Of a stretch of 64,000 nt of DNA, positions 43,674 through 52,180 are shown in pieces. The stretch is from JAFGOG01 sp034429215 (GTDB lineage: Bacteria > Chloroflexota > Anaerolineae > JAAYZQ01), in assembly GCA_034429215.1 (NCBI GenBank), contig DAOUGI010000094.1, positions 7,524 to 71,523 on the forward strand, in the 5' to 3' direction. The position numbers and the translations under genes are program-made. Positions within the stretch are counted from its first letter, which is position 1, and every line of letters begins with the position of its first letter. The notes below the pieces were generated by a model. The model had not been told where the DNA came from, made no database searches, and was given only the letters and a program-made list of their open reading frames with translations.

Positions 43674-43689
43674 GATCCTCTAGAAACAG

Positions 43690-43718
43690 ATTATAGCACA
43701 AATCGTCCGAGCGCGCAA
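43690..43718 (-). promoter_or_regulatory. Promoter of the DUF503 gene
   Basis: TTGCGC (43713-43718), 17-base spacer, perfect TATAAT (43690-43695) with TGC before it, on the minus strand. Confidence 0.68.
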
Positions 43719-43726
43719 TAGCCGTT

Positions 43727-44557
43727 TTAGCTTCCCGGCTGGGCCGGCCAATCGAGGGCCGCATACCGCCGGCGCAGGTCATCGGCCAGGGTGCGCTCAT
43801 ACTCGGTCAGATCGCCCGGAACCAGGGTCAAGTTAAGGGCCTCGGCAAAACCGTCGGTCAGTGCCTGAGCGGCTTGTGCAAAGGGGAAGATGTGCCCCGA
43901 CGCCTCTTCGAGGGTCAGCGCACCGGCGCCGAGGATGCGGCGCTGCGCTTCACGCTCGCCCTCGGACATCGATAGGCAGGCGACAATGCGGGTCAGATCG
44001 CCGTGCAGGGGCAAAGTGCCGTGCTGCAAGACGCTGCCGCGCGATCGACACTGGGCGCTGCCGACCAGCTTGCGCCCGCCGGCGGTGATCTCGTAATCGG
44101 CAGGGGTCTCGAAACAGATCGCCGTCAGGTCAGAAGCCGGCTTGCGCTGGCCGCGCGCCTGGACCGCCTCGACACCCAAGCGGCGCAGCCCGGCAAGCAG
44201 CCCTTCACTCAACCGGCGGTAGCTCTCGACCACGCCGCCCCCGGCGCGGGGATCGCTGTGCAGCAGGGTTACAGAATAGGTCAGCTCGTCAACGTGAAGG
44301 ATGGCCCGGCCGCCGGTCGGCCGGCGGACCAGGTCGACGCCGGCAGCCCGGCACGCCGGCAGGTCGGCGTCGGTCACGGGTTGGTTGCGGCCCAGGCTCA
44401 GGCAGGGAGGCGTCCAGGCATAAAAACGGATCGTCGGCGGGGAAACGCCCTCGGCCAGGGCGATCAGCATCGCCTCGTCGATGGCCATGTTCAGCGCACC
44501 CGGCGCCTCGCCGTGAAGGACGAGTCGCCAGGCGGCGTGGGGATAGTTGGATTCCAT
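43727..44557 (-). CDS. Lipoate-protein ligase A family protein, probable octanoyltransferase (LipM type)
   Basis: 276 residues with RRPTGGRAILH (78-88), CFETPADYEI with Cys148, and GRKLVGSAQCR with Lys163, the layout of the LipM/LplA family. The cysteine in the CF-x-P-x-x-YE context matches the acyl-binding Cys of LipM octanoyltransferases, which move octanoate from acyl carrier protein to GcvH/E2 proteins. True lipoate ligases lack it and carry an extra C-terminal domain, which is absent. Monocistronic, with a good promoter. Confidence 0.85.
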   Translation of the reverse strand: MESNYPHAAWRLVLHGEAPGALNMAIDEAMLIALAEGVSPPTIRFYAWTPPCLSLGRNQPVTDADLPACRAAGVDLVRRPTGGRAILHVDELTYSVTLLHSDPRAGGGVVESYRRLSEGLLAGLRRLGVEAVQARGQRKPASDLTAICFETPADYEITAGGRKLVGSAQCRSRGSVLQHGTLPLHGDLTRIVACLSMSEGEREAQRRILGAGALTLEEASGHIFPFAQAAQALTDGFAEALNLTLVPGDLTEYERTLADDLRRRYAALDWPAQPGS

Positions 44558-44593
44558 CTGTCAGCCTGTTTACACCCTGTGATTCTGGCATCC

Positions 44594-44622
44594 ATGATAG
44601 CATAAAGCAAGGCGAGTGTCAA
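44594..44622 (-). promoter_or_regulatory. Promoter of the lipM-like gene
   Basis: TTGACA (44617-44622), 17-base spacer, TATCAT (44594-44599) with TGC before the -10, on the minus strand. Confidence 0.75.
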
Positions 44623-44703
44623 CGGACCCTGCCGGTCACTCCTCACCATGCAGGGCCGACCCCGTGTGGTCACTCCTAATCCCAGAGGAAGCGGTTACCG
44701 GGC

Positions 44704-44732
44704 TTGACTTTTCGGCCAAGCCCGGCTAGAAT
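44704..44732 (+). promoter_or_regulatory. Promoter of dtd-pyrFE
   Basis: TTGACT (44704-44709), 17-base spacer, TAGAAT (44727-44732). The leader before the dtd ATG is about 80 bases. Confidence 0.68.
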
Positions 44733-44818
44733 GGCCGCGAGGTTCTTCGCTTCATTTCCTGGCCTGCCTGCGCTTGTGGTGCGGCACGGCCACGGACCGG
44801 AACGAGAGGGATTGACCT

Positions 44819-45277
44819 ATGAGAGCAGTGATCCAACGGGTACAGAAGGGGCGGGTATCGGTGGAAGGACAGACGCTGGGCGAGATCGGCCCGGGGTTGG
44901 TGATCCTGCTGGGCGTGGGTCACGGCGACGGGCGGCAAGAGGCCGACCGGATGGCGGACAAGATCGCCAACCTGCGCATCTTTGCCGACGCCGAGGGCAA
45001 GACCAACCTGTCGGCCCTGGAAGTTGGCGCAGAAGTGCTGTTGGTATCCCAGTTCACGCTGTATGCCGACACCCGCAGAGGGCGCCGGCCGGGCTTTACC
45101 TACGCCGCCCTGCCCGACGTGGCCGCGCCGCTGGTCGACTATTTCGGGGAGCGGCTCAAACAGGCCGGCATCTGCCGGGTGGAAACGGGCCAGTTCGGGG
45201 CAGAGATGCTGGTCGAGATCCACAACGATGGCCCGTTCACGATCATCCTGGACAGTCAAGAGGTAGGGCATGCTTAG
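44819..45277 (+). CDS. dtd: D-aminoacyl-tRNA deacylase
   Basis: The 152-residue protein has the two DTD signatures, SQFTLYAD (77-84) and NDGPFTI (from 136), which form the chiral proofreading site across the dimer. It frees tRNA from D-amino acids and mischarged glycine. It is followed, with a possible small overlap, by the pyrFE fusion gene. Confidence 0.96.
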   Translation: MRAVIQRVQKGRVSVEGQTLGEIGPGLVILLGVGHGDGRQEADRMADKIANLRIFADAEGKTNLSALEVGAEVLLVSQFTLYADTRRGRRPGFTYAALPDVAAPLVDYFGERLKQAGICRVETGQFGAEMLVEIHNDGPFTIILDSQEVGHA

Positions 45278-45296
45278 CCGGGTAGGAGGGAATAGG

Positions 45297-46694
45297 ATGG
45301 GGTTTTACGAGTGGTTAGCCGAGACGGCGCAGCGGAACAATAGCCTGCTGTGCGTGGGTCTGGACACCCAGCCGGAGCAGTTGGCAGGAGCCGCCGACCA
45401 GTTCGATTTCAACCGGCGGATCGTAGACGCGACCCGCGACCTGGTGTGCTGCTACAAGCCAAACAGCGCCTTCTATGAACAAGCGGGACCGGACGGCCTT
45501 GAAGCGCTGCGCCGCACAGTAACTTACATCCACGACACAGCCCGTGTGCCGGTCATCTTGGACGCCAAGCGGGGCGACATCGGCTCGACGGCGGTGGCCT
45601 ATGCCCGGGCTGCCTTCCAGACGTGGGGCGCCGATGCGATGACGGTCAACCCCTACCTGGGCGGCGACTCGGTCGCGACATTCACCGCCCACGCCGACCG
45701 GGGCGTGTTTGTCCTGTGTCACACCTCCAACCCCGGCGCCACCGACCTGCAGACACTGCCCTGCCCGGCCCGCCCGCTGTACGAGATGGTGGCCGAAAAG
45801 GCGGCAGGGTGGGGTACCGGCCTGGTGGTGGGCGCGACCTACCCCGAGGCGCTGGCCCGCGTCAGGGCGCTGGCGCCCCAGGCGTGGATCCTCCTGCCGG
45901 GCGTCGGCACGCAGGGCGGCGATCTGGAGGCGGCGCTGGCCGCCGGACTGCGCGACGACGGGTTGGGGGTGATCGTCAACATCTCGCGGGGGATCATCTA
46001 CGCCGGCGATCCGCGCCAGGCGGCGCTCGATCTGCGGCAGCAGATCAACGCGGCGCGGGCAAAGGGGGCAGCCCCCTGCCCCACGCTCCAATCGCAGCTA
46101 ACTCTGGCCCTGGCCGACATCGGCGCGGTCAAGTTTGGCGAGTTCACGCTGGCATCAGGCAAGAAATCGCCGATCTATATCGATCTGCGCCTGCTCGCCT
46201 CCCATCCCGGTGTGCTGCGCCTGGTGGCCCACGCCTATGCCGGGCTGATAGGCGGGATATTGGCCGGCGGGGATGGGGGATCGGGCACCCGGCTGGCGGC
46301 GATCCCGTATGCAGCGCTGCCAATCGGCACAGCGGTGGCGTTGGAAATGGAGCTGCCGCTGATCTACCCGCGCAAGGAGGCCAAGGCCCATGGCACGGCC
46401 CGTGCCATCGAGGGCGAGTTTCAGCCCGGCGATCAGGCCATCGTGCTCGACGACCTGATTACGACGGGCGGCAGCAAGCTGATGGCGATTGAGCCGCTGC
46501 AGGCAGCGGGGCTGCGGGTGCAGGACGTGGTGGTGCTGATCGACCGGGAGCAGGGGGGGCAGCAGGAGCTGGCCGCCGCAGGCTACCGGCTGCACGCCGT
46601 GCTGCGGCTGGGCGAGATGCTGGATCTGCTGGTGGAGGCGGGGCGGATCAGCGCCGAGCAGCAGGATGCTGTACGGACCTATCTGAATTCCTGA
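45297..46694 (+). CDS. pyrFE: Bifunctional orotidine-5'-phosphate decarboxylase / orotate phosphoribosyltransferase
   Basis: A 465-residue fusion. Residues 1 to about 258 are a type-2 OMP decarboxylase with the catalytic DAKRGDIGSTA (from 89). Residues from about 262 to the end are orotate phosphoribosyltransferase with FTLASGKKSPIYIDLR and the PRPP loop VLDDLITTGGSK (near 384-395). It catalyses the last two steps of UMP synthesis. The order decarboxylase-transferase is the reverse of animal UMP synthase. Start at the ATG after GGAGGG; an earlier ATG (45270) overlapping dtd has no ribosome site. Confidence 0.94.
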   Translation: MGFYEWLAETAQRNNSLLCVGLDTQPEQLAGAADQFDFNRRIVDATRDLVCCYKPNSAFYEQAGPDGLEALRRTVTYIHDTARVPVILDAKRGDIGSTAVAYARAAFQTWGADAMTVNPYLGGDSVATFTAHADRGVFVLCHTSNPGATDLQTLPCPARPLYEMVAEKAAGWGTGLVVGATYPEALARVRALAPQAWILLPGVGTQGGDLEAALAAGLRDDGLGVIVNISRGIIYAGDPRQAALDLRQQINAARAKGAAPCPTLQSQLTLALADIGAVKFGEFTLASGKKSPIYIDLRLLASHPGVLRLVAHAYAGLIGGILAGGDGGSGTRLAAIPYAALPIGTAVALEMELPLIYPRKEAKAHGTARAIEGEFQPGDQAIVLDDLITTGGSKLMAIEPLQAAGLRVQDVVVLIDREQGGQQELAAAGYRLHAVLRLGEMLDLLVEAGRISAEQQDAVRTYLNS

Positions 46695-46711
46695 AAGCCC
46701 TGAGCCCGAAT

Positions 46712-46740
46712 TTGCCAGCAGGACCATTGTGTGCTAGAAT
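46712..46740 (+). promoter_or_regulatory. Promoter of pyrCBDK
   Basis: TTGCCA (46712-46717), 17-base spacer, TAGAAT (46735-46740) with TGC before the -10. Transcription should start near 46747. Confidence 0.75.
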
Positions 46741-46764
46741 GCGCCGATTTATAGGAAGGTGAGC

Positions 46765-46821
46765 GTGGGACTGCGTACCCAACATGCGATTGTACATATA
46801 GACCGGGCACCGGCGGAGTGA
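46765..46821 (+). CDS. Putative pyr operon leader peptide (18 residues)
   Basis: A GTG six bases after AGGAAG opens an 18-codon frame (GLRTQHAIVHIDRAPAE after the initiator) whose TGA (46819-46821) falls at the tip of the terminator hairpin just before pyrC. A ribosome reaching the stop would mask the 5' arm of the stem. No run of control codons is seen. Translation is inferred from the ribosome site and the stop position only. Confidence 0.5.
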   Translation: MGLRTQHAIVHIDRAPAE

Positions 46822-46847
46822 AATTCACCGCCGAGTGCCCTTTTTTT
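46805..46847 (+). terminator. Attenuator upstream of pyrC
   Basis: GGGCACCGGCG (from 46805) pairs with CGCCGAGTGCCC (to 46840), with an upper GTG/CAC extension and an AAATT loop, followed by seven T (46841-46847). It lies between the promoter and the pyrC ATG at 46860, so it can stop transcription before the operon. Confidence 0.85.
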
Positions 46848-46859
46848 ATGTGAGGCAAC

Positions 46860-47921
46860 ATGGGCGCCTTGCGGCTTCCGGGGTTGATCGACCCCCACGT
46901 CCATCTCCGCGAGCCGGGCGGAGAGCAAAAAGAAGATATGGCCAGTGGCAGCGCCGCCGCTCTTAACGGCGGCGTTACTATGCTAGTGGACATGCCCAAC
47001 ACCTACCCGCCGGTCGTGGATGGGGCGGCGCTGGCGCTCAAGCAGCAGTTGGCCGGCCAGAAGGCGCTGTGCGACGTGGGGTTCTACGTCGGGGCGACGG
47101 AAACGAACGCCCAGGAGGTCGCCGGTCTGGCCGGTCAGGCGGTGGGGCTCAAGATCTACATGGACCAGACCTACGGCCCGCTGCAGATGCAAAGCCTGGC
47201 CGCGCTGCTGGCCCACTTTCGCACCTGGCCGGCCGGCCGGCCGATCGCCGTGCATGCTGAAGGGCTATCGGCGGCAATCGCCATCGGGCTGGCGCGCAGC
47301 TTTGGCCGGCGGCTGCACCTGTGTCACGTCAGCCTGGCCGACGAGATTGCCTTGGTGCGGGCGGCGAAAGGGTCAGGAGCGGCGCTGACCTGCGAGGTGA
47401 CGCCCCACCACCTGTTCCTGACCGAGGCGGATGCACAGCGGCTGGGAGCATTCGGCGCGATGAAGCCGCCGCTGGCAACCGAGGCGGACCGGGCGGCGCT
47501 GTGGGCCAACCTGGATGTGATAGACTGTATCGCCACCGATCACGCGCCGCACACGCGGGCAGAAAAGGAGAGCGACGCACCGCCGCCGGGGGTCCCTGGG
47601 CTGGAGACGATGCTGCCGCTGCTGTTGACCGCCGTTGCCGAGGGCCGGCTCACGCTGGAGCGGATGGTGGAGCTAACCCACCAGGCGCCCAAGCGCATCT
47701 TTGGCCTGCCGGAACAGCCTGACACGTGGGTGGAGGTAGACCTGCAAGCCCGCTACACCCTGAGCGGCCGGGAGCTGCACACCCGGTGCGGCTGGACGCC
47801 CTTCGAAGGCCGGCCGGTGCAGGGGCGGGTGCGGCAGGTAGTGCTGCGAGGACGGCCGGTCATGAAAGAGGGTCAAATTCGGGCAGAGCCCGGCTTTGGC
47901 CGGGTCGTCAGTTCGATCTGA
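46860..47921 (+). CDS. pyrC: Dihydroorotase
   Basis: The 353-residue amidohydrolase has the metal motif HVHLREPG (His13, His15, Arg17), GLKIYM with the candidate carbamylated Lys98, LCHVS, and ATDHAPH with the catalytic Asp. It is closer to the CAD-type dihydroorotases than to E. coli PyrC, but shorter than the usual 420 residues because the N-terminal beta domain is reduced. It closes carbamoyl-aspartate to dihydroorotate. First structural gene after the attenuator. Confidence 0.92.
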   Translation: MGALRLPGLIDPHVHLREPGGEQKEDMASGSAAALNGGVTMLVDMPNTYPPVVDGAALALKQQLAGQKALCDVGFYVGATETNAQEVAGLAGQAVGLKIYMDQTYGPLQMQSLAALLAHFRTWPAGRPIAVHAEGLSAAIAIGLARSFGRRLHLCHVSLADEIALVRAAKGSGAALTCEVTPHHLFLTEADAQRLGAFGAMKPPLATEADRAALWANLDVIDCIATDHAPHTRAEKESDAPPPGVPGLETMLPLLLTAVAEGRLTLERMVELTHQAPKRIFGLPEQPDTWVEVDLQARYTLSGRELHTRCGWTPFEGRPVQGRVRQVVLRGRPVMKEGQIRAEPGFGRVVSSI

Positions 47922-47939
47922 GATGGAGTGAGGGGGAAC

Positions 47940-48923
47940 ATGACAACAAAAGCAAGCAATGGGATCAAGAGGGTAGGGCTGGCGCCCAACCTGACCAGCG
48001 GGTTCTATGGGCAGGACATCATTTCTGTCCACCAGTTCACGCGCGACAATCTGGACTATATCTTTGGCGTCGCCGACGAGATGCGGGCGGTGGTGAGGCG
48101 GGTAGGGTCGACCGACCTGCTCAAGGGTCATGTCCTGGCCTGCGTTTTCTACGAGCCGAGCACGCGCACCAGCTCATCCTTCATCGCCGCCATGTCGCGG
48201 ATGGGCGGCAGTGTCATCCCGATCAACGAGGTGCGCTACTCGTCGGTGACCAAGGGCGAGAGCCTGCCCGACACGATCCGCACCCTGGAATCGTACGCCG
48301 ACGTCATCGTGCTGCGCCATCCAGAGATAGGTGCATCGGAAGTGGCGGCCAAGTATGCCCGCAAGCCGATCATCAATGCCGGCGATGGGGTAGGCGAGCA
48401 TCCCACCCAGGCGCTGCTCGACCTGTACACGATCCGTACCGACCTGGGCAAGATCGACGGGCTGCACGTGGCGATGGCCGGCGACCTGCGCTACGGGCGG
48501 ACGGTGCACTCGCTGGCGCGGCTGCTGTGCCTGTACGATGTGCGGATGACCTTTGTCTCGCCCGAGATCCTGCGCCTGCCGCTGGACGTGATGAACGAGA
48601 TCAAAGAGCACAACCTGCCGGTGCGCGAGACCTACGACGTGAACGACGTCATCGCCGACGCCGACGTCCTGTACGTAACCCGCGTCCAGCGTGAGCGGTT
48701 TGCCGACCAGGCCCAGTACGACGAGGTGAAGGACTGCTACGTCATCACCCCAGAGCTGATGGAAAGAGCCAAGGAGCAGATGGTAATCATGCACCCCCTG
48801 CCCCGCATCAACGAGATCAGCTACGCCATCGACGACGATCCGCGGGCGGCCTACTTCCGGCAAATGGAAAACGGCATGTACATCCGCATGGCGCTGCTGG
48901 CGGCGGTGCTGGGCAAAGCATAA
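47940..48923 (+). CDS. pyrB: Aspartate carbamoyltransferase catalytic chain
   Basis: 327 residues with FYEPSTRTSSSF (carbamoyl-phosphate loop, from residue 70), HPTQALLDLYT and the aspartate-binding HPLPRINEI. The ATG at 47940 follows GAGGGGG. It condenses carbamoyl phosphate and aspartate. There is no pyrI regulatory chain gene next to it, so allosteric control of the E. coli kind is not expected. Confidence 0.95.
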   Translation: MTTKASNGIKRVGLAPNLTSGFYGQDIISVHQFTRDNLDYIFGVADEMRAVVRRVGSTDLLKGHVLACVFYEPSTRTSSSFIAAMSRMGGSVIPINEVRYSSVTKGESLPDTIRTLESYADVIVLRHPEIGASEVAAKYARKPIINAGDGVGEHPTQALLDLYTIRTDLGKIDGLHVAMAGDLRYGRTVHSLARLLCLYDVRMTFVSPEILRLPLDVMNEIKEHNLPVRETYDVNDVIADADVLYVTRVQRERFADQAQYDEVKDCYVITPELMERAKEQMVIMHPLPRINEISYAIDDDPRAAYFRQMENGMYIRMALLAAVLGKA

Positions 48924-48948
48924 CTGGCGGCTGTTGGCTGATCACTGC

Positions 48949-49887
48949 ATGAACACCGGGCCAGACACAACGGTCAAGCTGTGCGGCATATGCCTGCCAA
49001 GCCCGCTGGTGCTCGCCAGCGGCATCCTGGGCACGGAGGCGGAGCTGCTGGCGCGTGTGGCGCGGGCGGGCGCCGGGGCGGTCACGATCAAGTCGTGCAG
49101 CCTGCTGCCGCGGGCCGGGCACCGCAATCCGACGGTGCTGGCCTGGGAGCATGGACTGATCAACGCCGTGGGACTGGCCAATCCGGGCATCGATGCCGAA
49201 GTGAAAGAGCTGGCTCGGGCGAAGGAGATGCTCCGGCCGCTGGGGGCAGCGCTGATCGGGAGTGTCTTTGCCGAGACGGTTGAGGGTTTTGCCCAGGTGG
49301 CGGCCCGCCTCGTCGAGGCTGGGCCGGATCTGATCGAGGTCAACATCTCCTGCCCAAACGTCCACGACGAATTCGGCGCGCCCTTTGCCGCCGACCCGGT
49401 CGCTGCTGCCGAGGTCACGGCGGCGGTTAAGCAGGCGGTGGACGGCCGGATGCCGGTGCTGGTCAAGCTGTCGCCCAACGTGACCGACATCGCCGCCATT
49501 GCCCGGGCGGTCGAGGCGGCCGGGGCCGATGGGATCACCGCCGTCAACACCCTGACCGGCATGATCATCGACCTGCACGCCCGGCGGCCGATCCTGGCCA
49601 ACCGCACCGGCGGGCTGTCAGGGCCGGCGATCCGGCCGTTGGCGGTGCGCTGCGTGTACGAGATCTACCAGGCAGTGCGGGTGCCGATCGTCGGCATCGG
49701 CGGGGTGAGCAGCGGGCGCGACGCGGTAGAGATGATCATGGCCGGCGCGACGGCAGTAGGGGTCGGCTCGGCGGTCTATGGTCAAGGGCCGGAGCTATTT
49801 GGCCGGATCGGCGCAGAAATGGTAGAATGGATGGCCGAGCTGGGTTATCATTGCGTCGACGAGATGCGCGGAGCAGCGCACCGATGA
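48949..49887 (+). CDS. pyrD: Dihydroorotate dehydrogenase B, catalytic subunit
   Basis: 312 residues from the ATG at 48949 (a TTG five codons upstream is possible). Class 1 features: NISCPNVHDEFG with the catalytic Cys135, VLVKLSPNVTDIA, NTLTGMIID, and the FMN phosphate loop IVGIGGVSSGRDA. The partner PyrK gene overlaps by ATGA, which makes this the NAD-dependent 1B type. Confidence 0.94.
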   Translation: MNTGPDTTVKLCGICLPSPLVLASGILGTEAELLARVARAGAGAVTIKSCSLLPRAGHRNPTVLAWEHGLINAVGLANPGIDAEVKELARAKEMLRPLGAALIGSVFAETVEGFAQVAARLVEAGPDLIEVNISCPNVHDEFGAPFAADPVAAAEVTAAVKQAVDGRMPVLVKLSPNVTDIAAIARAVEAAGADGITAVNTLTGMIIDLHARRPILANRTGGLSGPAIRPLAVRCVYEIYQAVRVPIVGIGGVSSGRDAVEMIMAGATAVGVGSAVYGQGPELFGRIGAEMVEWMAELGYHCVDEMRGAAHR

Positions 49888-50642
49888 TCAAGACAAACCT
49901 GCCGGCGGCTGCCCGCATCGTCGACATCGCCGACGAGAGCGCCACAGTGCGGACCCTGGTGCTCGACCGGAGCCTGGAAGCTGAGCCAGGCCAGTATGTA
50001 ATGGCCTGGCTGCCCGGCGCCGACGAAAAGCCGTTCAGCCTGGTGCGGGCCGATCCGGTGACGCTGACCATCGCCCGAGTGGGTCCTTTTACAACGCAGG
50101 TGTACGCCTTGAAGGTGGGCGATCCACTGTGGCTGCGTGGGCCGCTGGGCCATGGATTTGCCTTGCCGCCGCGAGCGGCAGACCGCCGGAAGGGGTCGAT
50201 CCTGCTTGTGGCCGGCGGCTATGGGGTTGCGCCGCTCCATTTCCTGGCCGAGCGGGCCGTGGCGACCAGATGGAAGGTAAGCGCGGTCATCGGGGCGCGC
50301 ACGGCCCAAGATCTGGTCTTTGACCGGCGGCTGGCGGCATTGGGCGCAGAGGTGCACGTCACGACCGACGACGGCTCGCTGGGCGAGCGAGGGCTGGCCA
50401 CCGAAGCGGCAGAGCGGCTGATCGTCGCCGGAGGAGCGCGCCGCTTCGAGGCGCTGTACGCCTGCGGCCCCGAGCCGATGCTGGCGGCGGTCGAAAAGCT
50501 GGCCCAGGCGTACCATCTGCCGGCCCAGTTGAGCTACGAGCGCTATATGCGCTGCGGGTTTGGAGTGTGTGGCTCGTGCGCCCGGGAGGGGTGGCTGGTG
50601 TGCAGCGATGGGCCGGTCAAGTACATATCGGCCTCAAGATAG
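49884..50642 (+). CDS. pyrK: Dihydroorotate dehydrogenase B, electron transfer subunit
   Basis: 252 residues: an FAD-binding barrel (PGQYVMAWLPG), an NAD-binding domain (VAGGYGVAPLHFLA) and a C-terminal [2Fe-2S] site with Cys224, Cys229, Cys232 and Cys240. The last interval (C-x7-C) is shorter than the 12 or so residues usual in PyrK. It passes electrons from PyrD to NAD. ATGA overlap with pyrD. Confidence 0.93.
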   Translation: MIKTNLPAAARIVDIADESATVRTLVLDRSLEAEPGQYVMAWLPGADEKPFSLVRADPVTLTIARVGPFTTQVYALKVGDPLWLRGPLGHGFALPPRAADRRKGSILLVAGGYGVAPLHFLAERAVATRWKVSAVIGARTAQDLVFDRRLAALGAEVHVTTDDGSLGERGLATEAAERLIVAGGARRFEALYACGPEPMLAAVEKLAQAYHLPAQLSYERYMRCGFGVCGSCAREGWLVCSDGPVKYISASR

Positions 50643-50663
50643 GCCAAGTAGGGAGGTTTACCC

Positions 50664-52178
50664 ATGAGATTTCCACGCCGCAGCGGCATCCTGCTGCACC
50701 CCACGTCGCTTCCCGGCCCGTATGGCATCGGCGACTTGGGTGATGAGGCTTACCGGTTCGTAGACTTGCTGGCGGCCGCCGGCCAGTCCTACTGGCAGGT
50801 ATTGCCTCTGAGCCCGACCGGCTATGGCGACTCGCCGTACCAGGGTCTGTCGGCCTTTGCCGGCAACCCGTTGCTGATCAGCCCTGCCAAGCTGGTCGAG
50901 GTCGGCCACCTGTCGGCCGCAGACCTGGCCGGCGTGCCCGACCTGCCCCAGGACCGCGTCGACTTTGGCGCGGTCATCCCCTACAAGATGGAGCTGCTGG
51001 ACCGTGCCTTTGCTACTTTTCGGGCCGAGGCGCCGCGCGGCCAGCGGTCGGCGTTCCACCACTTTTGCGATGAACAGGCCGCCTGGCTCGAAAATTTCGC
51101 CCTGTTCATGGCCGTGAAAGAGGCTTACGGCCTGCGCCCCTGGAACGAGTGGTCGCCCGAGCTCAAGACACGGCAGAACGAGGCGCTGGAATCCGCCCGG
51201 CGGTCCCTGGCCGACCAGATCGACAGCCAAAAGTACCGGCAGTGGCAGTTCTTCGAGCAGTGGCTGGCGGTCAAGCGCTACGCCAACGAAAAAGGGATCC
51301 GCATCATCGGCGATATCCCGATCTTTGTGGCGCTGGACAGCACCGACGTGTGGGCCAACCCAGAGCTGTTCTATTTTGACGAAAACCTCGAGCCAACAGT
51401 CCAGTCAGGCGTGCCCCCCGACTATTTCAGTGAGACAGGCCAACTGTGGGGACACCCCCTCTACCGCTGGGACATGATGGCCAAGGACGGTTACCGGTGG
51501 TGGATCGAGCGTTTCCGCATGGCTTTTACCCAGGCCGACGTGGCGCGGATCGATCATTTCCGGGGATTTTACAACTACTGGGAGGTCCCGGCCGGGGAAA
51601 AGACGGCGATCAAAGGGCGCTGGATGTATGGCCCCGGCGCCGGCATATTCCACGCGGTCACCGCCGCGCTGGGCGAGGTGGCGATCATCGCCGAGGACCT
51701 GGGCGATTTCGACGACGAGTCGCGGGCAGGCCTGGATGCCTTGCAGGAGGAGTTTGGCTACCCGGGCATGAAGGTGCTGCAGTTCGCCTTCAGCGCCGGC
51801 CCCGCCGATCCGTTCCTGCCCCACAACTATGACACCAATGACGTGGTGGCCTACACCGGCACGCACGACAACGACACGACCCTTGGCTGGTACGAGGAGA
51901 CCTCGACCGCAGCGGAGCGCGACTATGCGCGCAAGTACCTGGGCCGGACCGGCTCGGACATTGCCTGGGACATGATCCGCCTGGGTTGGGCGTCGGTAGC
52001 CAACACAGTGATCACCACCGTCCAGGACCTGCTGGGCCTGGGGCACGAGGCGCGCATGAACACGCCGAGCACCGTCGGCGCGCCGAACTGGTGCTGGCGC
52101 CTGTTGCCCGGAGCCCTGACCGAGGCCGTGGCGGACCAACTGCTGGAGATGACGGCGATCTACGGCCGCCGGCCCTGA
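50664..52178 (+). CDS. malQ: 4-alpha-glucanotransferase (amylomaltase, GH77)
   Basis: 504 residues, the normal bacterial length. Visible: RRSGILLHPTSLPGPYGIGD at the N-terminus, ARIDHFRGF with the catalytic Asp, IIAEDLGDF with the acid/base Glu, and YTGTHDNDTTLGWY. It rearranges alpha-1,4-glucans in glycogen or maltodextrin metabolism. It lies 21 bases after pyrK in the same direction and may share its transcript, with no metabolic link to pyrimidines. Confidence 0.96.
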   Translation: MRFPRRSGILLHPTSLPGPYGIGDLGDEAYRFVDLLAAAGQSYWQVLPLSPTGYGDSPYQGLSAFAGNPLLISPAKLVEVGHLSAADLAGVPDLPQDRVDFGAVIPYKMELLDRAFATFRAEAPRGQRSAFHHFCDEQAAWLENFALFMAVKEAYGLRPWNEWSPELKTRQNEALESARRSLADQIDSQKYRQWQFFEQWLAVKRYANEKGIRIIGDIPIFVALDSTDVWANPELFYFDENLEPTVQSGVPPDYFSETGQLWGHPLYRWDMMAKDGYRWWIERFRMAFTQADVARIDHFRGFYNYWEVPAGEKTAIKGRWMYGPGAGIFHAVTAALGEVAIIAEDLGDFDDESRAGLDALQEEFGYPGMKVLQFAFSAGPADPFLPHNYDTNDVVAYTGTHDNDTTLGWYEETSTAAERDYARKYLGRTGSDIAWDMIRLGWASVANTVITTVQDLLGLGHEARMNTPSTVGAPNWCWRLLPGALTEAVADQLLEMTAIYGRRP

Positions 52179-52180
52179 CC

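Noticed and set aside
46741..46860. PyrR-dependent antiterminator
   Set aside because: No sequence like the PyrR binding-loop consensus was found in the leader, and the leader-peptide explanation fits better.
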